DNA from: Cytophagaceae bacterium
Lineage (GTDB): Bacteria > Bacteroidota > Bacteroidia > Cytophagales > Spirosomataceae
Assembly: GCA_027491195.1 (NCBI GenBank)
Contig: JAIXWQ010000009.1
Location: 248,001 to 312,000, forward strand
DNA: 64,000 nucleotides
Reading direction: 5' to 3'
Positions within the stretch are counted from its first letter, which is position 1. Each line of letters opens with the position of its first letter. The notes under the pieces were generated by a model, which was not told the DNA's origin, did no database searches, and was given only the letters and a program-made list of their open reading frames with translations. This document shows positions 1 to 9,700 of the stretch, in pieces. Position numbers and translations under genes: made by a program.

Positions 1-1838
1 GTGAAAAGTCGGTTGTGATCGTCAACAATACAATTCACGCCAAAGGAGCTTTTTCTCCATCGCTTAACACTGCTCGGATCTAGGACATCGGTAGCCGGAA
101 TTCGAAGGATGCGGGTCGTTAGCCAGCTGCCATCGGTCATCTGATTTTTTAAGAGCCAGTCCACTCCTTTTGTAATCGATTTATCGAATGCTTTGGCATC
201 ATAGGCATGTAAGGCTTTAATCGCCAAAGCGGTATAAAAAGCACTCGGTTCCTGCGTTGCTGGATTAGACCAATAGCCACTCGTTTCTTGTTCATTCGCT
301 AGCCAAAGCGCCGGCGTTTCACAACGACTTTTTAATTCGGAATGATGCGATAAGGCTTGAATGCCAAAAGAGGTCGCGTACACATCGCTTGTCCACCAAT
401 AGGAACTCCAATGGGTTTTATATTCTAGTAGTGAGGCCAGGTGCAGACAACTTATTTCAAAGTCTAATCTAAGCGATGGAATATCAGCTAAAACATAGGC
501 TGCCGCAGCGCTAACACAGGCATGTGAGTTTGTCCAACCTTTCACAGAAACAGAAACGGGTAAATCTAATTTCTTCCGCAAAGTTGTAGGATCCCGGTAG
601 GTAACCCACCCGCCATCTGCATTCATAAAGGCTAGCCAATTCCGCTGTGTTAGGTCAGTGTCAAAGCCCATTTTTTGTTGGAAACCCACGAGAAAACTAC
701 TCGAATCTCCGTCTTGAATCATCGCCCCATTGAAAGCGGTGGAGGAAATTGAAATAACCTTTTGTAGTACCGGTTTTAATAGGGGGTTCGAGTTATCAAT
801 CTCGGCTAATTGCATTCCTATGTAGACGCTTGTCCAGGTGGTGCTTTGGCCAGCGGAGGTCATAAAATCTGTCCATTCAGTTGAATCTTCGATGTTCTTC
901 GCTAGGTAACCAAGAGCATTTTCTATTGAGGAATCTAGGGAATTATACTTCAAAATGGAGAAGCTTTTTTGGGACTTAATTTCCGTTTTCAAGAATAGGT
1001 CATCTACTTCTTGGAGGTGTGATTGACAGCTACTGATTTGTTTCTCCAGGAAGCTAAAAAAAGAAGAAAGACCTGCTGATGAAGCAATAAGAGCGCTTTT
1101 TTCAAAATGTGCTATCGCTAAACCGAGGTTTTTTTGTGCGATGCCGGACACATATAAATAGGTGTGAAGTAGGGCAGGATCCTGGGTTACGATCCCGTTT
1201 TGCTTCAAGTACATCTGCGTTAAAGACATCGGATAGGTCCATTGGCCTTCTTTGAAATCTAGTTTAAAATCGTCGATATCATCCATGTACTGAAGACCGA
1301 TGTGGAGCTGGGAAATACAGTCGATTAATTCATCTCGCCTCAAGTTGAAACCGGCTAAAAAGGCAAGGGAATCTACGGCAGCAAGGCTCATGGCAGATTT
1401 CCCAATCGCTATTTCTTGGAAAATCTCTGGAGTCATTTCCTCCTTTTTATGAGAACCCTTTTTCTCTGATATAACAGAGTTAAAATACCTCGATTTCAAG
1501 TTACTAAACTGCTCCCAAAACGGACTGCCCTCTGGATACAAGGCAGCAAGCCCGCGCATGGCTTTTTCATAGAATTCAAAGCTTAATCGCATTTCACCAA
1601 GAGAGAAATGCGAGGAATCAATCAACTGATCAAAGCATAACAGAAATCGAAAATAGAGGTAACTGCTTAAAGAAAGCGACTCTAGTTGGGCAGCACTTAT
1701 CGAGGGAAAAGCCGGTGCGAGGTAGCTTATTAAATGAAGATATAAGTGGTGCTCAGACAGCATTTTAGGGTCTAAAAGCGCCTCTTTTTCAGCGGTAGGA
1801 ATCGACAGTGTTCCTATGTAGTTGTGATAAAACGACAT
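1..1838 (-). CDS. Terpene-cyclase-like protein with class I and class II motifs (C-terminus beyond the window)
   Basis: An open frame of 612 codons runs leftward from ATG 1838 off the window edge. Residues 1 to about 260 are helical, with an aspartate cluster DDIDD at 186-190 followed by D194, G198 and a TYP, the pattern of class I isoprenoid enzymes. The second half carries DGDSSSF at 376-382, matching the DxD-type acid motif of class II cyclases, then aromatic repeats of squalene/hopene-cyclase type (WVTY, SYWWTS, GYWSN, DGSWLTT). The likely role is cyclisation or condensation of an isoprenyl diphosphate; substrate and product cannot be read from the sequence. No prenyltransferase or P450 neighbour is visible. 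A 9-base G tract lies about 70 bases upstream of the start. The family-level call is fairly safe, a bifunctional enzyme is inference. Confidence 0.6.
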   Translation of the reverse strand, partial: MSFYHNYIGTLSIPTAEKEALLDPKMLSEHHLYLHLISYLAPAFPSISAAQLESLSLSSYLYFRFLLCFDQLIDSSHFSLGEMRLSFEFYEKAMRGLAALYPEGSPFWEQFSNLKSRYFNSVISEKKGSHKKEEMTPEIFQEIAIGKSAMSLAAVDSLAFLAGFNLRRDELIDCISQLHIGLQYMDDIDDFKLDFKEGQWTYPMSLTQMYLKQNGIVTQDPALLHTYLYVSGIAQKNLGLAIAHFEKSALIASSAGLSSFFSFLEKQISSCQSHLQEVDDLFLKTEIKSQKSFSILKYNSLDSSIENALGYLAKNIEDSTEWTDFMTSAGQSTTWTSVYIGMQLAEIDNSNPLLKPVLQKVISISSTAFNGAMIQDGDSSSFLVGFQQKMGFDTDLTQRNWLAFMNADGGWVTYRDPTTLRKKLDLPVSVSVKGWTNSHACVSAAAAYVLADIPSLRLDFEISCLHLASLLEYKTHWSSYWWTSDVYATSFGIQALSHHSELKSRCETPALWLANEQETSGYWSNPATQEPSAFYTALAIKALHAYDAKAFDKSITKGVDWLLKNQMTDGSWLTTRILRIPATDVLDPSSVKRWRKSSFGVNCIVDDHNRLF

Positions 1839-2022
1839 ACCTTATTATTCTAGTGGTTAGCAAAAGCGTGATCACCCTAAAAAAGGGGAAAACAGGGAAT
1901 AAATGAGGGGGGGGGAACAGATGTGCCTTTTGATGATTAAGGCCGGGGTAAATGTAGGATTGTTTTTTGGAAAATAACGGAAACCTCTAAAAAAGAGCTG
2001 AAATAACCAAGAAACTGATAAT

Positions 2023-3171
2023 TTAAGCGAGTTGCACAAGTCGCTTTGCGGCCTCTAAAAGCACTTCATCCTCTTTTGCAAAGCAGAATCGCAGGATTTT
2101 GTCGCCTGGATCCGTTTCATAGAAAACAGAGACGGGTATAGAGGCCACTTTAATTTCGCGAGTCAAACGATCCGCTAAATCGATATCTTTTTCTGAAGTG
2201 ATAGCTGAATAATCAAGGCATTGGAAGAAACTTCCGGCGCTCGGTAGGATTTTCCAGGCGCTTCCGGCGAATTGGGAGGCGAAAAGGTCGCGCTTTTTTT
2301 GGTAAAAATCAGACAAACCTAAGTAATGTGACGGCTCTTTTAGATAATCTGCTAGGGCATATTGCAAAGGTGTCGCACTCGAAAAAGTGACCCATTGATG
2401 TAGTTTTCTGAATTCAGCCGTGAGGTAGGCGGGGGCAATACAAGAGCCGATTTTCCAGCCCGTGATGTGATAGGTTTTGCCAAAAGACCCACACACAAAA
2501 CTGCGTTTCCGCAATTCTGGATGCAATAAAACACTAGCATGCTGAGCCCCATCGAAGACGATGTGCTCGTACACCTCGTCTGAAATAATCAAGATATTGG
2601 TCCCTTTGACAATCTCCGCGAAGGCATCCAGATCCGCCATCGACCAAACAGCCCCCGTCGGATTGTGTGGACTATTAACCATAATGGCACGTGTCCGTGG
2701 TGTAATTTTCGAAGCAAGTGCAGACCAATCGATGGCAAAATTGTTCGAAGCCTTCAAGGGGATATGAATCGGAATACCTCCCGCCAGTCGAACCATGGGA
2801 TCGTAGGCATCATAGCTGGGGTCAAATATGATCACCTCATCACCTGGCGAAACGCAGCAATGAACCGCTGCAAAAAGCGCCTCAGTAGCCCCAGAAACAA
2901 TGGTTACCTCTGAATCGGCATCCACTGGAATGTCATAAAAGGAGGAGGTTTTTGCCGCCAGGGATTGTCTAAAAACCGGAACGCCGGCCATTGGGGCGTA
3001 TTGGTTATGTCCTTTGGAATAATGCTGAAGCAGTTCTTGCAAAGCAGGCGCACAATCGAAACCAGGAAAACCTTGGGAAAGATTTAAGGCCCCGTGCTCG
3101 AGGGCGAGGGCAGACATTTTGGTAAATATCGTCGTCTGAACGTGTGGCTGCTTCGAAGGAAATGTAATCAT
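2023..3171 (-). CDS. PLP-dependent aminotransferase, methionine/kynurenine transaminase type (YbdL-like)
   Basis: A 382-residue fold-type I class I/II aminotransferase, full length for the family. The N-terminus LSQGFPGFD (31-39) is typical of the methionine aminotransferase/kynurenine transaminase branch. NSPHNPTG (166-173), SDEVYEH (197-203) and SFGKTYHITGWK (229-240) are present, with K232 the expected Schiff-base lysine. It would transfer the amino group of methionine or an aromatic amino acid to a 2-oxoacid in the cytoplasm. It starts 3 bases after nagA stops, so it is the last gene of the ggt-nagA operon. A role in handling amino acids freed by gamma-glutamyltransferase is inference. 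Confidence 0.85.
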   Translation of the reverse strand: MITFPSKQPHVQTTIFTKMSALALEHGALNLSQGFPGFDCAPALQELLQHYSKGHNQYAPMAGVPVFRQSLAAKTSSFYDIPVDADSEVTIVSGATEALFAAVHCCVSPGDEVIIFDPSYDAYDPMVRLAGGIPIHIPLKASNNFAIDWSALASKITPRTRAIMVNSPHNPTGAVWSMADLDAFAEIVKGTNILIISDEVYEHIVFDGAQHASVLLHPELRKRSFVCGSFGKTYHITGWKIGSCIAPAYLTAEFRKLHQWVTFSSATPLQYALADYLKEPSHYLGLSDFYQKKRDLFASQFAGSAWKILPSAGSFFQCLDYSAITSEKDIDLADRLTREIKVASIPVSVFYETDPGDKILRFCFAKEDEVLLEAAKRLVQLA

Positions 3172-3174
3172 AGT

Positions 3175-4245
3175 CTAATTTAACAAGGCTTTTCCATCGT
3201 ACCAAACCTGCTGCACCTCCAGCGCGGAATTTAACTCCACGAAACACGCACGTTTTCCTACCTCAATACTGCCTAATTGATCTAAATTAGCCACTTCGGC
3301 TGGATAAACGGTCGACATACGAATCGCTTCTTCCAATGGAATAGAAGCTTTATGAACGCAGTTTTGAATGGCCTCTATCATCGTTAAGGAAGAACCAGAA
3401 AGTACTCCCGCTTCGTTAGTGAATCGACCGTCTTTGGCCAAAAACGAATACGGACCCGACACATCATTCGTCACCGCATCCGTGATTAAAAACAATCGAT
3501 TCTTCTTTAAACGGTATGCGAGAGAAAGCGATTTAAAATCGCAATGCAAGCCATCCGCAATGATGCTCGTCCAGGCATTGGAATCGAAGCTAGCTCCCAC
3601 TAATCCAGGTGCGCGCGATTGCCATTGTGACATTGCATTAAAGAGGTGTGTGATGCGAGAAACGCCTTTTTCTATCGCATTAATCGCTTCCGAATAGGTC
3701 GCATCGCTGTGGCCTAAAGAGCACATGATGTGACTTTCTAACAGCAACGAAAGTTCTTCAGCGCTGAACATTTCCGGTGCGATCGTTAAATAGGTTGGAA
3801 CGCCCTCCGTCCGGGAGATGAGCTCGCGGAGAAAATCTAAAGACGGTTTTTGAACAAATTTTTCCTGGTGCGCCCCGCGTTTAACTGGATTAAAAAAGGG
3901 TCCTTCTAGGTGCAAACCCACCAATCCAGGTCCGGAATAAGCCGAGTAAGCATCGATCGCCTTCCACATCGAGTCAGCTGGCGAGCAATTCAAGGTTATT
4001 TGAAAAGCAACCGTCCCAGTTTTATGGTGTTCATCGAAAGTCGCTTGAATCGCATCTGTTGTTTGGTGATTCGAGAAGAGAATACCTCCGCCACCATAAA
4101 TTTGCAAGTCGATAAATCCAGGTACGAGGAAGTTGTCAGAGGAAGCCCCTGAACCCGAAGAAATAGCCGAAATAAGGCCATTCTCTATCGAAATTTCCTG
4201 GTTTTCTAGCCATTCATGACCTGTGAAAATGCGGCTTGCAAACAT
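3175..4245 (-). CDS. nagA: N-acetylglucosamine-6-phosphate deacetylase
   Basis: A 356-residue amidohydrolase that removes acetate from GlcNAc-6-P in amino-sugar and cell-wall recycling. I chose ATG 4245, because an upstream in-frame start would add 16 unrelated residues lying inside ggt. The entry motif PGFIDLQIYGGGG (42-54) has the NagA form with Q instead of the usual HxH. Metal and substrate residues expected from the family are visible: E114 in HLEGPF, H179 in GHSDA, H200 in THLFNAM, the ADGLHCD loop at 230-236 and catalytic D256 in LITDA. The gene starts one base after ggt stops and is followed after 3 bases by the aminotransferase. No nagB is nearby. Confidence 0.9.
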   Translation of the reverse strand: MFASRIFTGHEWLENQEISIENGLISAISSGSGASSDNFLVPGFIDLQIYGGGGILFSNHQTTDAIQATFDEHHKTGTVAFQITLNCSPADSMWKAIDAYSAYSGPGLVGLHLEGPFFNPVKRGAHQEKFVQKPSLDFLRELISRTEGVPTYLTIAPEMFSAEELSLLLESHIMCSLGHSDATYSEAINAIEKGVSRITHLFNAMSQWQSRAPGLVGASFDSNAWTSIIADGLHCDFKSLSLAYRLKKNRLFLITDAVTNDVSGPYSFLAKDGRFTNEAGVLSGSSLTMIEAIQNCVHKASIPLEEAIRMSTVYPAEVANLDQLGSIEVGKRACFVELNSALEVQQVWYDGKALLN

Positions 4246-4246
4246 C

Positions 4247-5935
4247 TTAATATCCTGTCGCTTGTCCGTCTTTACGCGATTCCGTCGCACCATAATACAC
4301 CTTGCGAACCGGGTCGTATTTAATACATTGGTAACCTCCGTATATACCGTTCATATAGCCCACCTGGTGGCCTTTTTGCAATAAATCGCGTATAACTTCA
4401 TACGGATAACCGTGCTCTAAGGTAATCATACCGCCTGTCTTCTCCATCGTTTCGCCTGTTGGTTCTGAAGATCCCTCGTGATTAATACGTGGATAATCAC
4501 CTGCTTCTTGTACGTTTAGGCCAAAGTCAACCACGTTCATCACAATCTGCACATGACCCATCGGCTGAAACGCGCCACCCATCACGCCAAAACTCATTAC
4601 CGGCTGACCATCCTTCGTCATAAACGCTGGAATGATCGTTTGGAAAGGTCTTTTACCCGGGGCGTAGCTATTATTTTCGCCCTCTTTTAAATTGAATAAT
4701 TCGCCACGGTCTTGGAACATGAATCCCAAACCATCCGGCATCATACCTGAACCAAAACCTCTATAATTACTCTGAATCAACGAGACCATATTACCATCCT
4801 TATCTGCCACCGTTAAGTAGATCGTATCTCCCTCTTTCAATGCTGGATTTCCTGCCTCGTAATGGCGACCCGCGCGGTTCGGATTAATCAACGCCCGGCG
4901 CTTCGCGCCGTACTCTTCAGATATTAATTCCGCTACTGGAATTTTGGCAAACTCAGGGTCTGCATAATATTTCGCGCGATCTTCGAAAGCTAATTTTTTG
5001 GCCTCCGTAAACAAGTGCACATGCTCCGCTGAACCTAATTTGATTTTAGAGAAATCATAACCCTCTAAAATCGTCAACATCTGCAAAGCCGCGATTCCTT
5101 GGCTATTCGGCGGCAACTCCCACACATCATATCCGCGGTAATTCACCGATACCGGCTCCACCCAAGTAGACGTGTGCGACGCTAAATCCTCATAGCTCAA
5201 AAACCCGCCATTCTTCTTCATAAACGCGTCCATCGTCCGCGCCATATCTCCTTTATAAAATGCATCACGCCCCTCTTTTCCTAATTTTTCTAGTGTATTC
5301 GCTAAGTTCGGATTCTTGAAAATATCCCCCTCGACAGGCGGCTTACCATTCGGATAATAGTGATTCGCGACGTTCGGAAACTTACCATAAGCTGCTGGAA
5401 CACGACCTAATGCAGAAGCAAACTCACCATGTACCGGAAAACCATTGCGCGCATACGAAACCGCTTTCTCTAACACCTTATTCATCGGCATTGAACCGAA
5501 TCTTTTATGCAATTCAAACCAGCCATCCACACAACCCGGAACACTCACCGGCAATGGACCCAGCGAAGGGATGTGCGTCAATCCGCGCTTTTTAAACTCA
5601 GCTAAAGTCAGCGATTTCGGCGATCTACCCGACCCATTCAATCCATATAATTTCTTCGTTTTTGCATCCCAAACAATCGCAAACAAATCCCCTCCAATTC
5701 CATTCACATGTGGCTCCACCACACCTTCCATGGCATTCGCCGCAATCGCCGCATCGATGGCATTACCACCAGCTTTTAGCACATCAAGTGCCGCTTGCGT
5801 AGATAGAGGATGCGAAGTAGCGGCCATCCCATTTTGAGCAATGGCCTGCGAACGTGTCGCCCAAACCTTACCATACGGACGATCTTGCGCGCTCGCAAGT
5901 AAAGGAAGAATCAAGAGTAGGAATAGTTTTTTCAT
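4247..5935 (-). CDS. ggt: Gamma-glutamyltransferase (glutathione hydrolase), exported
   Basis: A 562-residue Ntn-hydrolase that cleaves gamma-glutamyl bonds in glutathione and related peptides, probably in the periplasm. Residues 1-16 form a signal peptide ending in ASA. The proenzyme is expected to self-cleave before T371 in the run GDTIYLTVADKDG (369-381), giving large and small subunits. The small subunit has the QSNYRGFGSG loop and the GGAFQPMGHVQ segment common in bacterial GGT-like enzymes. The threonine context is TIYLTVAD rather than the E. coli TTHYSVVD, which is usual for this branch. It is the first gene of a three-gene operon with nagA and the aminotransferase. Confidence 0.92.
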   Translation of the reverse strand: MKKLFLLLILPLLASAQDRPYGKVWATRSQAIAQNGMAATSHPLSTQAALDVLKAGGNAIDAAIAANAMEGVVEPHVNGIGGDLFAIVWDAKTKKLYGLNGSGRSPKSLTLAEFKKRGLTHIPSLGPLPVSVPGCVDGWFELHKRFGSMPMNKVLEKAVSYARNGFPVHGEFASALGRVPAAYGKFPNVANHYYPNGKPPVEGDIFKNPNLANTLEKLGKEGRDAFYKGDMARTMDAFMKKNGGFLSYEDLASHTSTWVEPVSVNYRGYDVWELPPNSQGIAALQMLTILEGYDFSKIKLGSAEHVHLFTEAKKLAFEDRAKYYADPEFAKIPVAELISEEYGAKRRALINPNRAGRHYEAGNPALKEGDTIYLTVADKDGNMVSLIQSNYRGFGSGMMPDGLGFMFQDRGELFNLKEGENNSYAPGKRPFQTIIPAFMTKDGQPVMSFGVMGGAFQPMGHVQIVMNVVDFGLNVQEAGDYPRINHEGSSEPTGETMEKTGGMITLEHGYPYEVIRDLLQKGHQVGYMNGIYGGYQCIKYDPVRKVYYGATESRKDGQATGY

Positions 5936-6050
5936 GTTGTTGATTTTGAAACAGTAAATTAGGGAATGGCGGCTTTAAATGCAATTATCAACTAACTTAT
6001 AAAAAAGGGCAGAGGTAAAATTCAGATCAAAATGTTCTCTACCTTTCAAA

Positions 6051-6566
6051 ATGAGAAATAGGAAAATAGTTGAAGCAGATTTCATTATCGATAAACTAAC
6101 AAAATCAATTGAGGAAGTTTCTTCAGGACAAAACATATCTACGCTGATTTTGCCGTTAAAATTAGATGATTTATTAGGTTTAAAATGGCAGTTTGATTGG
6201 GAATTAGAACTCGAAAAAGAAAGCCATTTTGTTTATAAATTGGTTGCTGAAAATAATCCCAATTTAATCCAGGGTTTAATTTGTTTAGAGCGAAAACCTG
6301 ATCATATTTACATACATCTACTTGAAAGTTCTTCTTTCAATAAAGGAAGCCAGAAACAGTTTTTAGGTGTCGCGGGCAATCTGGTTGCTTATGCTTGCAA
6401 ACAATCATTTCATTTTGGGAACGATGGCAATGTTTCCTTCATTGCAAAAGAACAATTGATTAATCATTACGAGAGGTCCATTGGCGCATTTCACTTTGGC
6501 AATAGAAGAATGATTATTAATACAAATGCAGCTAAAATATTAGTTAACCAGTATTTTAATTCTTAA
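6051..6566 (+). CDS. GNAT-like protein of unknown function
   Basis: A 171-residue protein I cannot assign to a named family. The central segment QFLGVAGNLVAYAC fits the Q/RxxGxG/A acetyl-CoA loop of GNAT acetyltransferases. The tail IAKEQLINHYERSIGA resembles the last strand and helix of that fold, so an acetyltransferase is plausible but unproven. The ATG at 6051 follows an out-of-frame ATG at 6033 that stops quickly. The gene is clearly more AT-rich than its flanks and is followed after 3 bases by a 53-residue gene. Together they look like an accessory two-gene module with a shared terminator. Confidence 0.6.
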   Translation: MRNRKIVEADFIIDKLTKSIEEVSSGQNISTLILPLKLDDLLGLKWQFDWELELEKESHFVYKLVAENNPNLIQGLICLERKPDHIYIHLLESSSFNKGSQKQFLGVAGNLVAYACKQSFHFGNDGNVSFIAKEQLINHYERSIGAFHFGNRRMIINTNAAKILVNQYFNS

Positions 6567-6569
6567 GCT

Positions 6570-6731
6570 ATGAAAACGACAAAAATTCGGTTAGATGTGG
6601 ACCAAATAGGAGGAAACGGCAGTCTGACTCCTTCAGATGAAAAAATGATCAGCCATTATATCCGAGATCAGAAACAGAATCCAATACCTTCGAAAAAAGT
6701 AGCTACTCTAGCTAAAACAAAAAACCCCTAG
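6570..6731 (+). CDS. Small 53-residue protein paired with the GNAT-like gene
   Basis: ATG 6570 opens 54 codons to TAG 6729-6731, starting 3 bases after the stop of the upstream gene. The protein is hydrophilic and lysine-rich, beginning MKTTKIRLDVDQIGG, with a short predicted helix SDEKMISHYIRDQKQ and a basic tail SKKVATLAKTK. There is no membrane segment and no recognised domain. Its stop codon lies inside the left arm of a strong bidirectional terminator. Tight coupling to the GNAT-like gene suggests a partner or antitoxin-like role, which is inference. Confidence 0.6.
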   Translation: MKTTKIRLDVDQIGGNGSLTPSDEKMISHYIRDQKQNPIPSKKVATLAKTKNP

Positions 6732-6751
6732 ACCAACGCCCAGGGGTTTTT
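6720..6751. terminator. Bidirectional rho-independent terminator
   Basis: Arms AAAAACCCCT and AGGGGTTTTT face each other around a 12-base loop. A-tracts on one side and T-tracts on the other let it serve both the rightward small gene and the leftward RND operon. Confidence 0.8.
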
Positions 6752-6773
6752 GCAATTCTTGAACCTCAATATA

Positions 6774-9700
6774 TTAAACTGCTTTTGTAAACCACTTTTG
6801 CTTGATGCGCTCCGAGATATAGTACATACATGGAACGATTACGAGGGTTAAAATGGTCGAAAACGTTAATCCGAAGATGATTGTCCAGGCTAAGATTCCC
6901 CAGAATACCGCGGATTCAGAACCGATGAAAATGTGTGGATTTAGTTCCGTAAATAGGGTAACGAAGTCGATGCTAAGTCCTAGAGCTAATGGAATTAGGC
7001 CTAAAACCGCAGCAGAAGCCGTTAATAATACCGGTGTTAAACGAATACCACCGCCTTCGATGATGGCCTCCTTCAAATCGTAGCCACGCTTGAAACGAAG
7101 CTCCTCGATGAATTCGATCAATAGAATACCATTCTTTACAACGATACCGGCTAAGGCGATAATACCTACACCTGACATAATCACGGAGAAGGTCATACCG
7201 AAGGCCATGAAGCCAAGTAATACACCGATTAACGATAATAAGATCGTTGCGAAGATGATCATTGGTTTAACCGCTGAATTAAACTGTGTCGCTAGGATTA
7301 AGTAGATTAATACAAGGGCAGCAAGGAATGCGACACCTAGGAAGGCGCCGGATTCTTTTTGGTCCTCTTGCTCTCCACCCATGCGGATGTTATACCCCTG
7401 AGGAACGTCGATTTCTTCGAAAAGCGTAGTTAACTCGCCTACGATTTCATTCGCATTATAGCCTTGAACTACATCAGAACCTAAGGTGATGACACGCTCT
7501 TGGTTTTTGCGGTTGATCTGGCTGAATGAAGTCGCGTAGCGAATATCAGCGATGGAATTCAAAGGTACTTGGCGCAAGGCACCACCCATGTTCATATCAC
7601 GGTAGGTTACGTTCATTTGTAAAAGCTTCTCGATTTGGTTGCGAGAATCGCCTTTTAAACGTAATTGAATAGGATATTCGTCCTTCGCATCACGGAATTT
7701 AGAGATTTCCGAACCGAATAATCCGGTACGAACGGCCATCGCTACTTGAGCAGATGAAATACCTTCGCGGGATGCTTTCTCGCGGTTCACGTCGATGATG
7801 ATCTCTGGTTTGTTCGTTACTAAATCAGATTTCAACTCTTGGATACCTTGGATGCCAGACTTGATGACAGCTGCGCGCACTTTCTTCTCTAAATCTTGTA
7901 AAACCACGAAGTCATCCCCCGCGATTTCGATCGAAATAGGCTTACCTGTAGGTGGGCCGTTGTTCTCACGTTCGATGGCAATCTCGACACCGGCTAACGG
8001 ATTTTTGGCGAAGTCTGCTTGAATCTTACTTAATACCTCACCTGTCTTAATTCCCTCCCGTAATTGCAATTTCTCAAAAGCAATCGTCACCTTACTCTTG
8101 TGCGGAGTCGCACCACGGTCTGGTTGCATCGGATCGCCGGCGTTTTTACCCACGTTCGAAATGACCGAGTTCACGATTTTGCTGTAACCTTCTTTGTTTA
8201 AGAAAGTGAACACGCGCTTTTCGATTACTTTGGAAACCGAATCTGTGACGGTTGCGTCAGTTCCGATCGGGTTTTTGGCATAAATATAAATGTAATCCGG
8301 GTCACCTGATGGGAAGAAAACCACCTTAGGCTTCACTACGCCTAATAAAGCGATCGTTACAATTAATAAAACGAAGGCAGAAATAGTCGCATAAATAGGA
8401 CGGCGACCCATCAAAACCCACGAAATCAACTTACGGTAGTTCGTCTTGAAATTAGGCAACGTAACTTCCTGGAACGGCACAATCCACTTCGGCGTAATCA
8501 CAAAGTGATTGAACACATACAGGATAATGCACAGAATGAAGAAGTTACCGAATCCAAAGTGGCCTAAACCGAAGCCCATCACATAGCCGAAAACGGCTAA
8601 GCTCAACAAGATAAATACGGTGCGGCGAATGTCCGAAAACTTCGGAGATTTCACATCGTTCACCTCTTCATCGTGACGCTTCATAAACGTAATCGCGAAC
8701 ACCGGGTTCATGACATAGGCCACAAATAGGGACGCAAAAAGCGTAATGATCAACGTGATAGGCAGGTACTTCATAAATTCACCCACGATACCTGGCCAGA
8801 ATAGCAAAGGCAAGAAGGGAGAAATCGTCGTTAACGTTCCTGATAATACCGGAATAAATACCTCTGATGCGGCTAATTTCACCGACTCCGTAATCGTCAA
8901 CTTCTTGAAGTTATTGAACAAACGGTGCGCATTCTCGATGACCACAATCGCATCATCCACCACAATACCCAGGCCTAAAAGGAAACCGAATAATACGATG
9001 GTATTTAAGCTGAAGTCTAAAGAGGGCATGAATAAGAAGGTCAATAAGGCCGATAAAGGCACAGATAAACCGACGAAAACTGCATCACGCACACCCATGA
9101 AGAACATTAATACAACTACCACGAAGATAAAACCTAAGATAACCGTGTTAATCAAATCCGCTAAGTCGCCACGTGTACGTTCCGACTGATCCGCCGTTGT
9201 CGTTACCGTTAAGCCTTCTGGGAATCTGTTTTCTTTGTATTCTTCGATCGTCTTTTCGATGCGATCTGCCGCCTCGATTAAGTTCGCACCACCACGCTTG
9301 ATGACGTTCAACGTGATAACTGACTTGTTGTTCAAACGCGCAAAGTCTTGCTTCTCTTCATAGCTGTCTACTACTTCTGCTACGTCTTTAAGACGAACGC
9401 GCGCTCCTGTAGAAGAACCGATCATTAAATTCGCAATTTGATCTACCGCCTTGAATTCGCCCGTCACCCGAAGGGAACGACGAACGCCATCCACGGCTAA
9501 ATCACCGCCAGAAATGTTCACGTTTTCGCCTTGAACAGCCGATTGAATGTCATAGAAAGTCAAACCATAACTCTGCATCTTGTATAGATCCAGGTTGATT
9601 TGGATTTCTCTCTTTAGCGCACCGATGATGTCCACACGGTTGATCTCGGGCATGCCTTCGATCTCGTCTTGTAAATCCTCTGCGTATTTCTTCAACTTAT

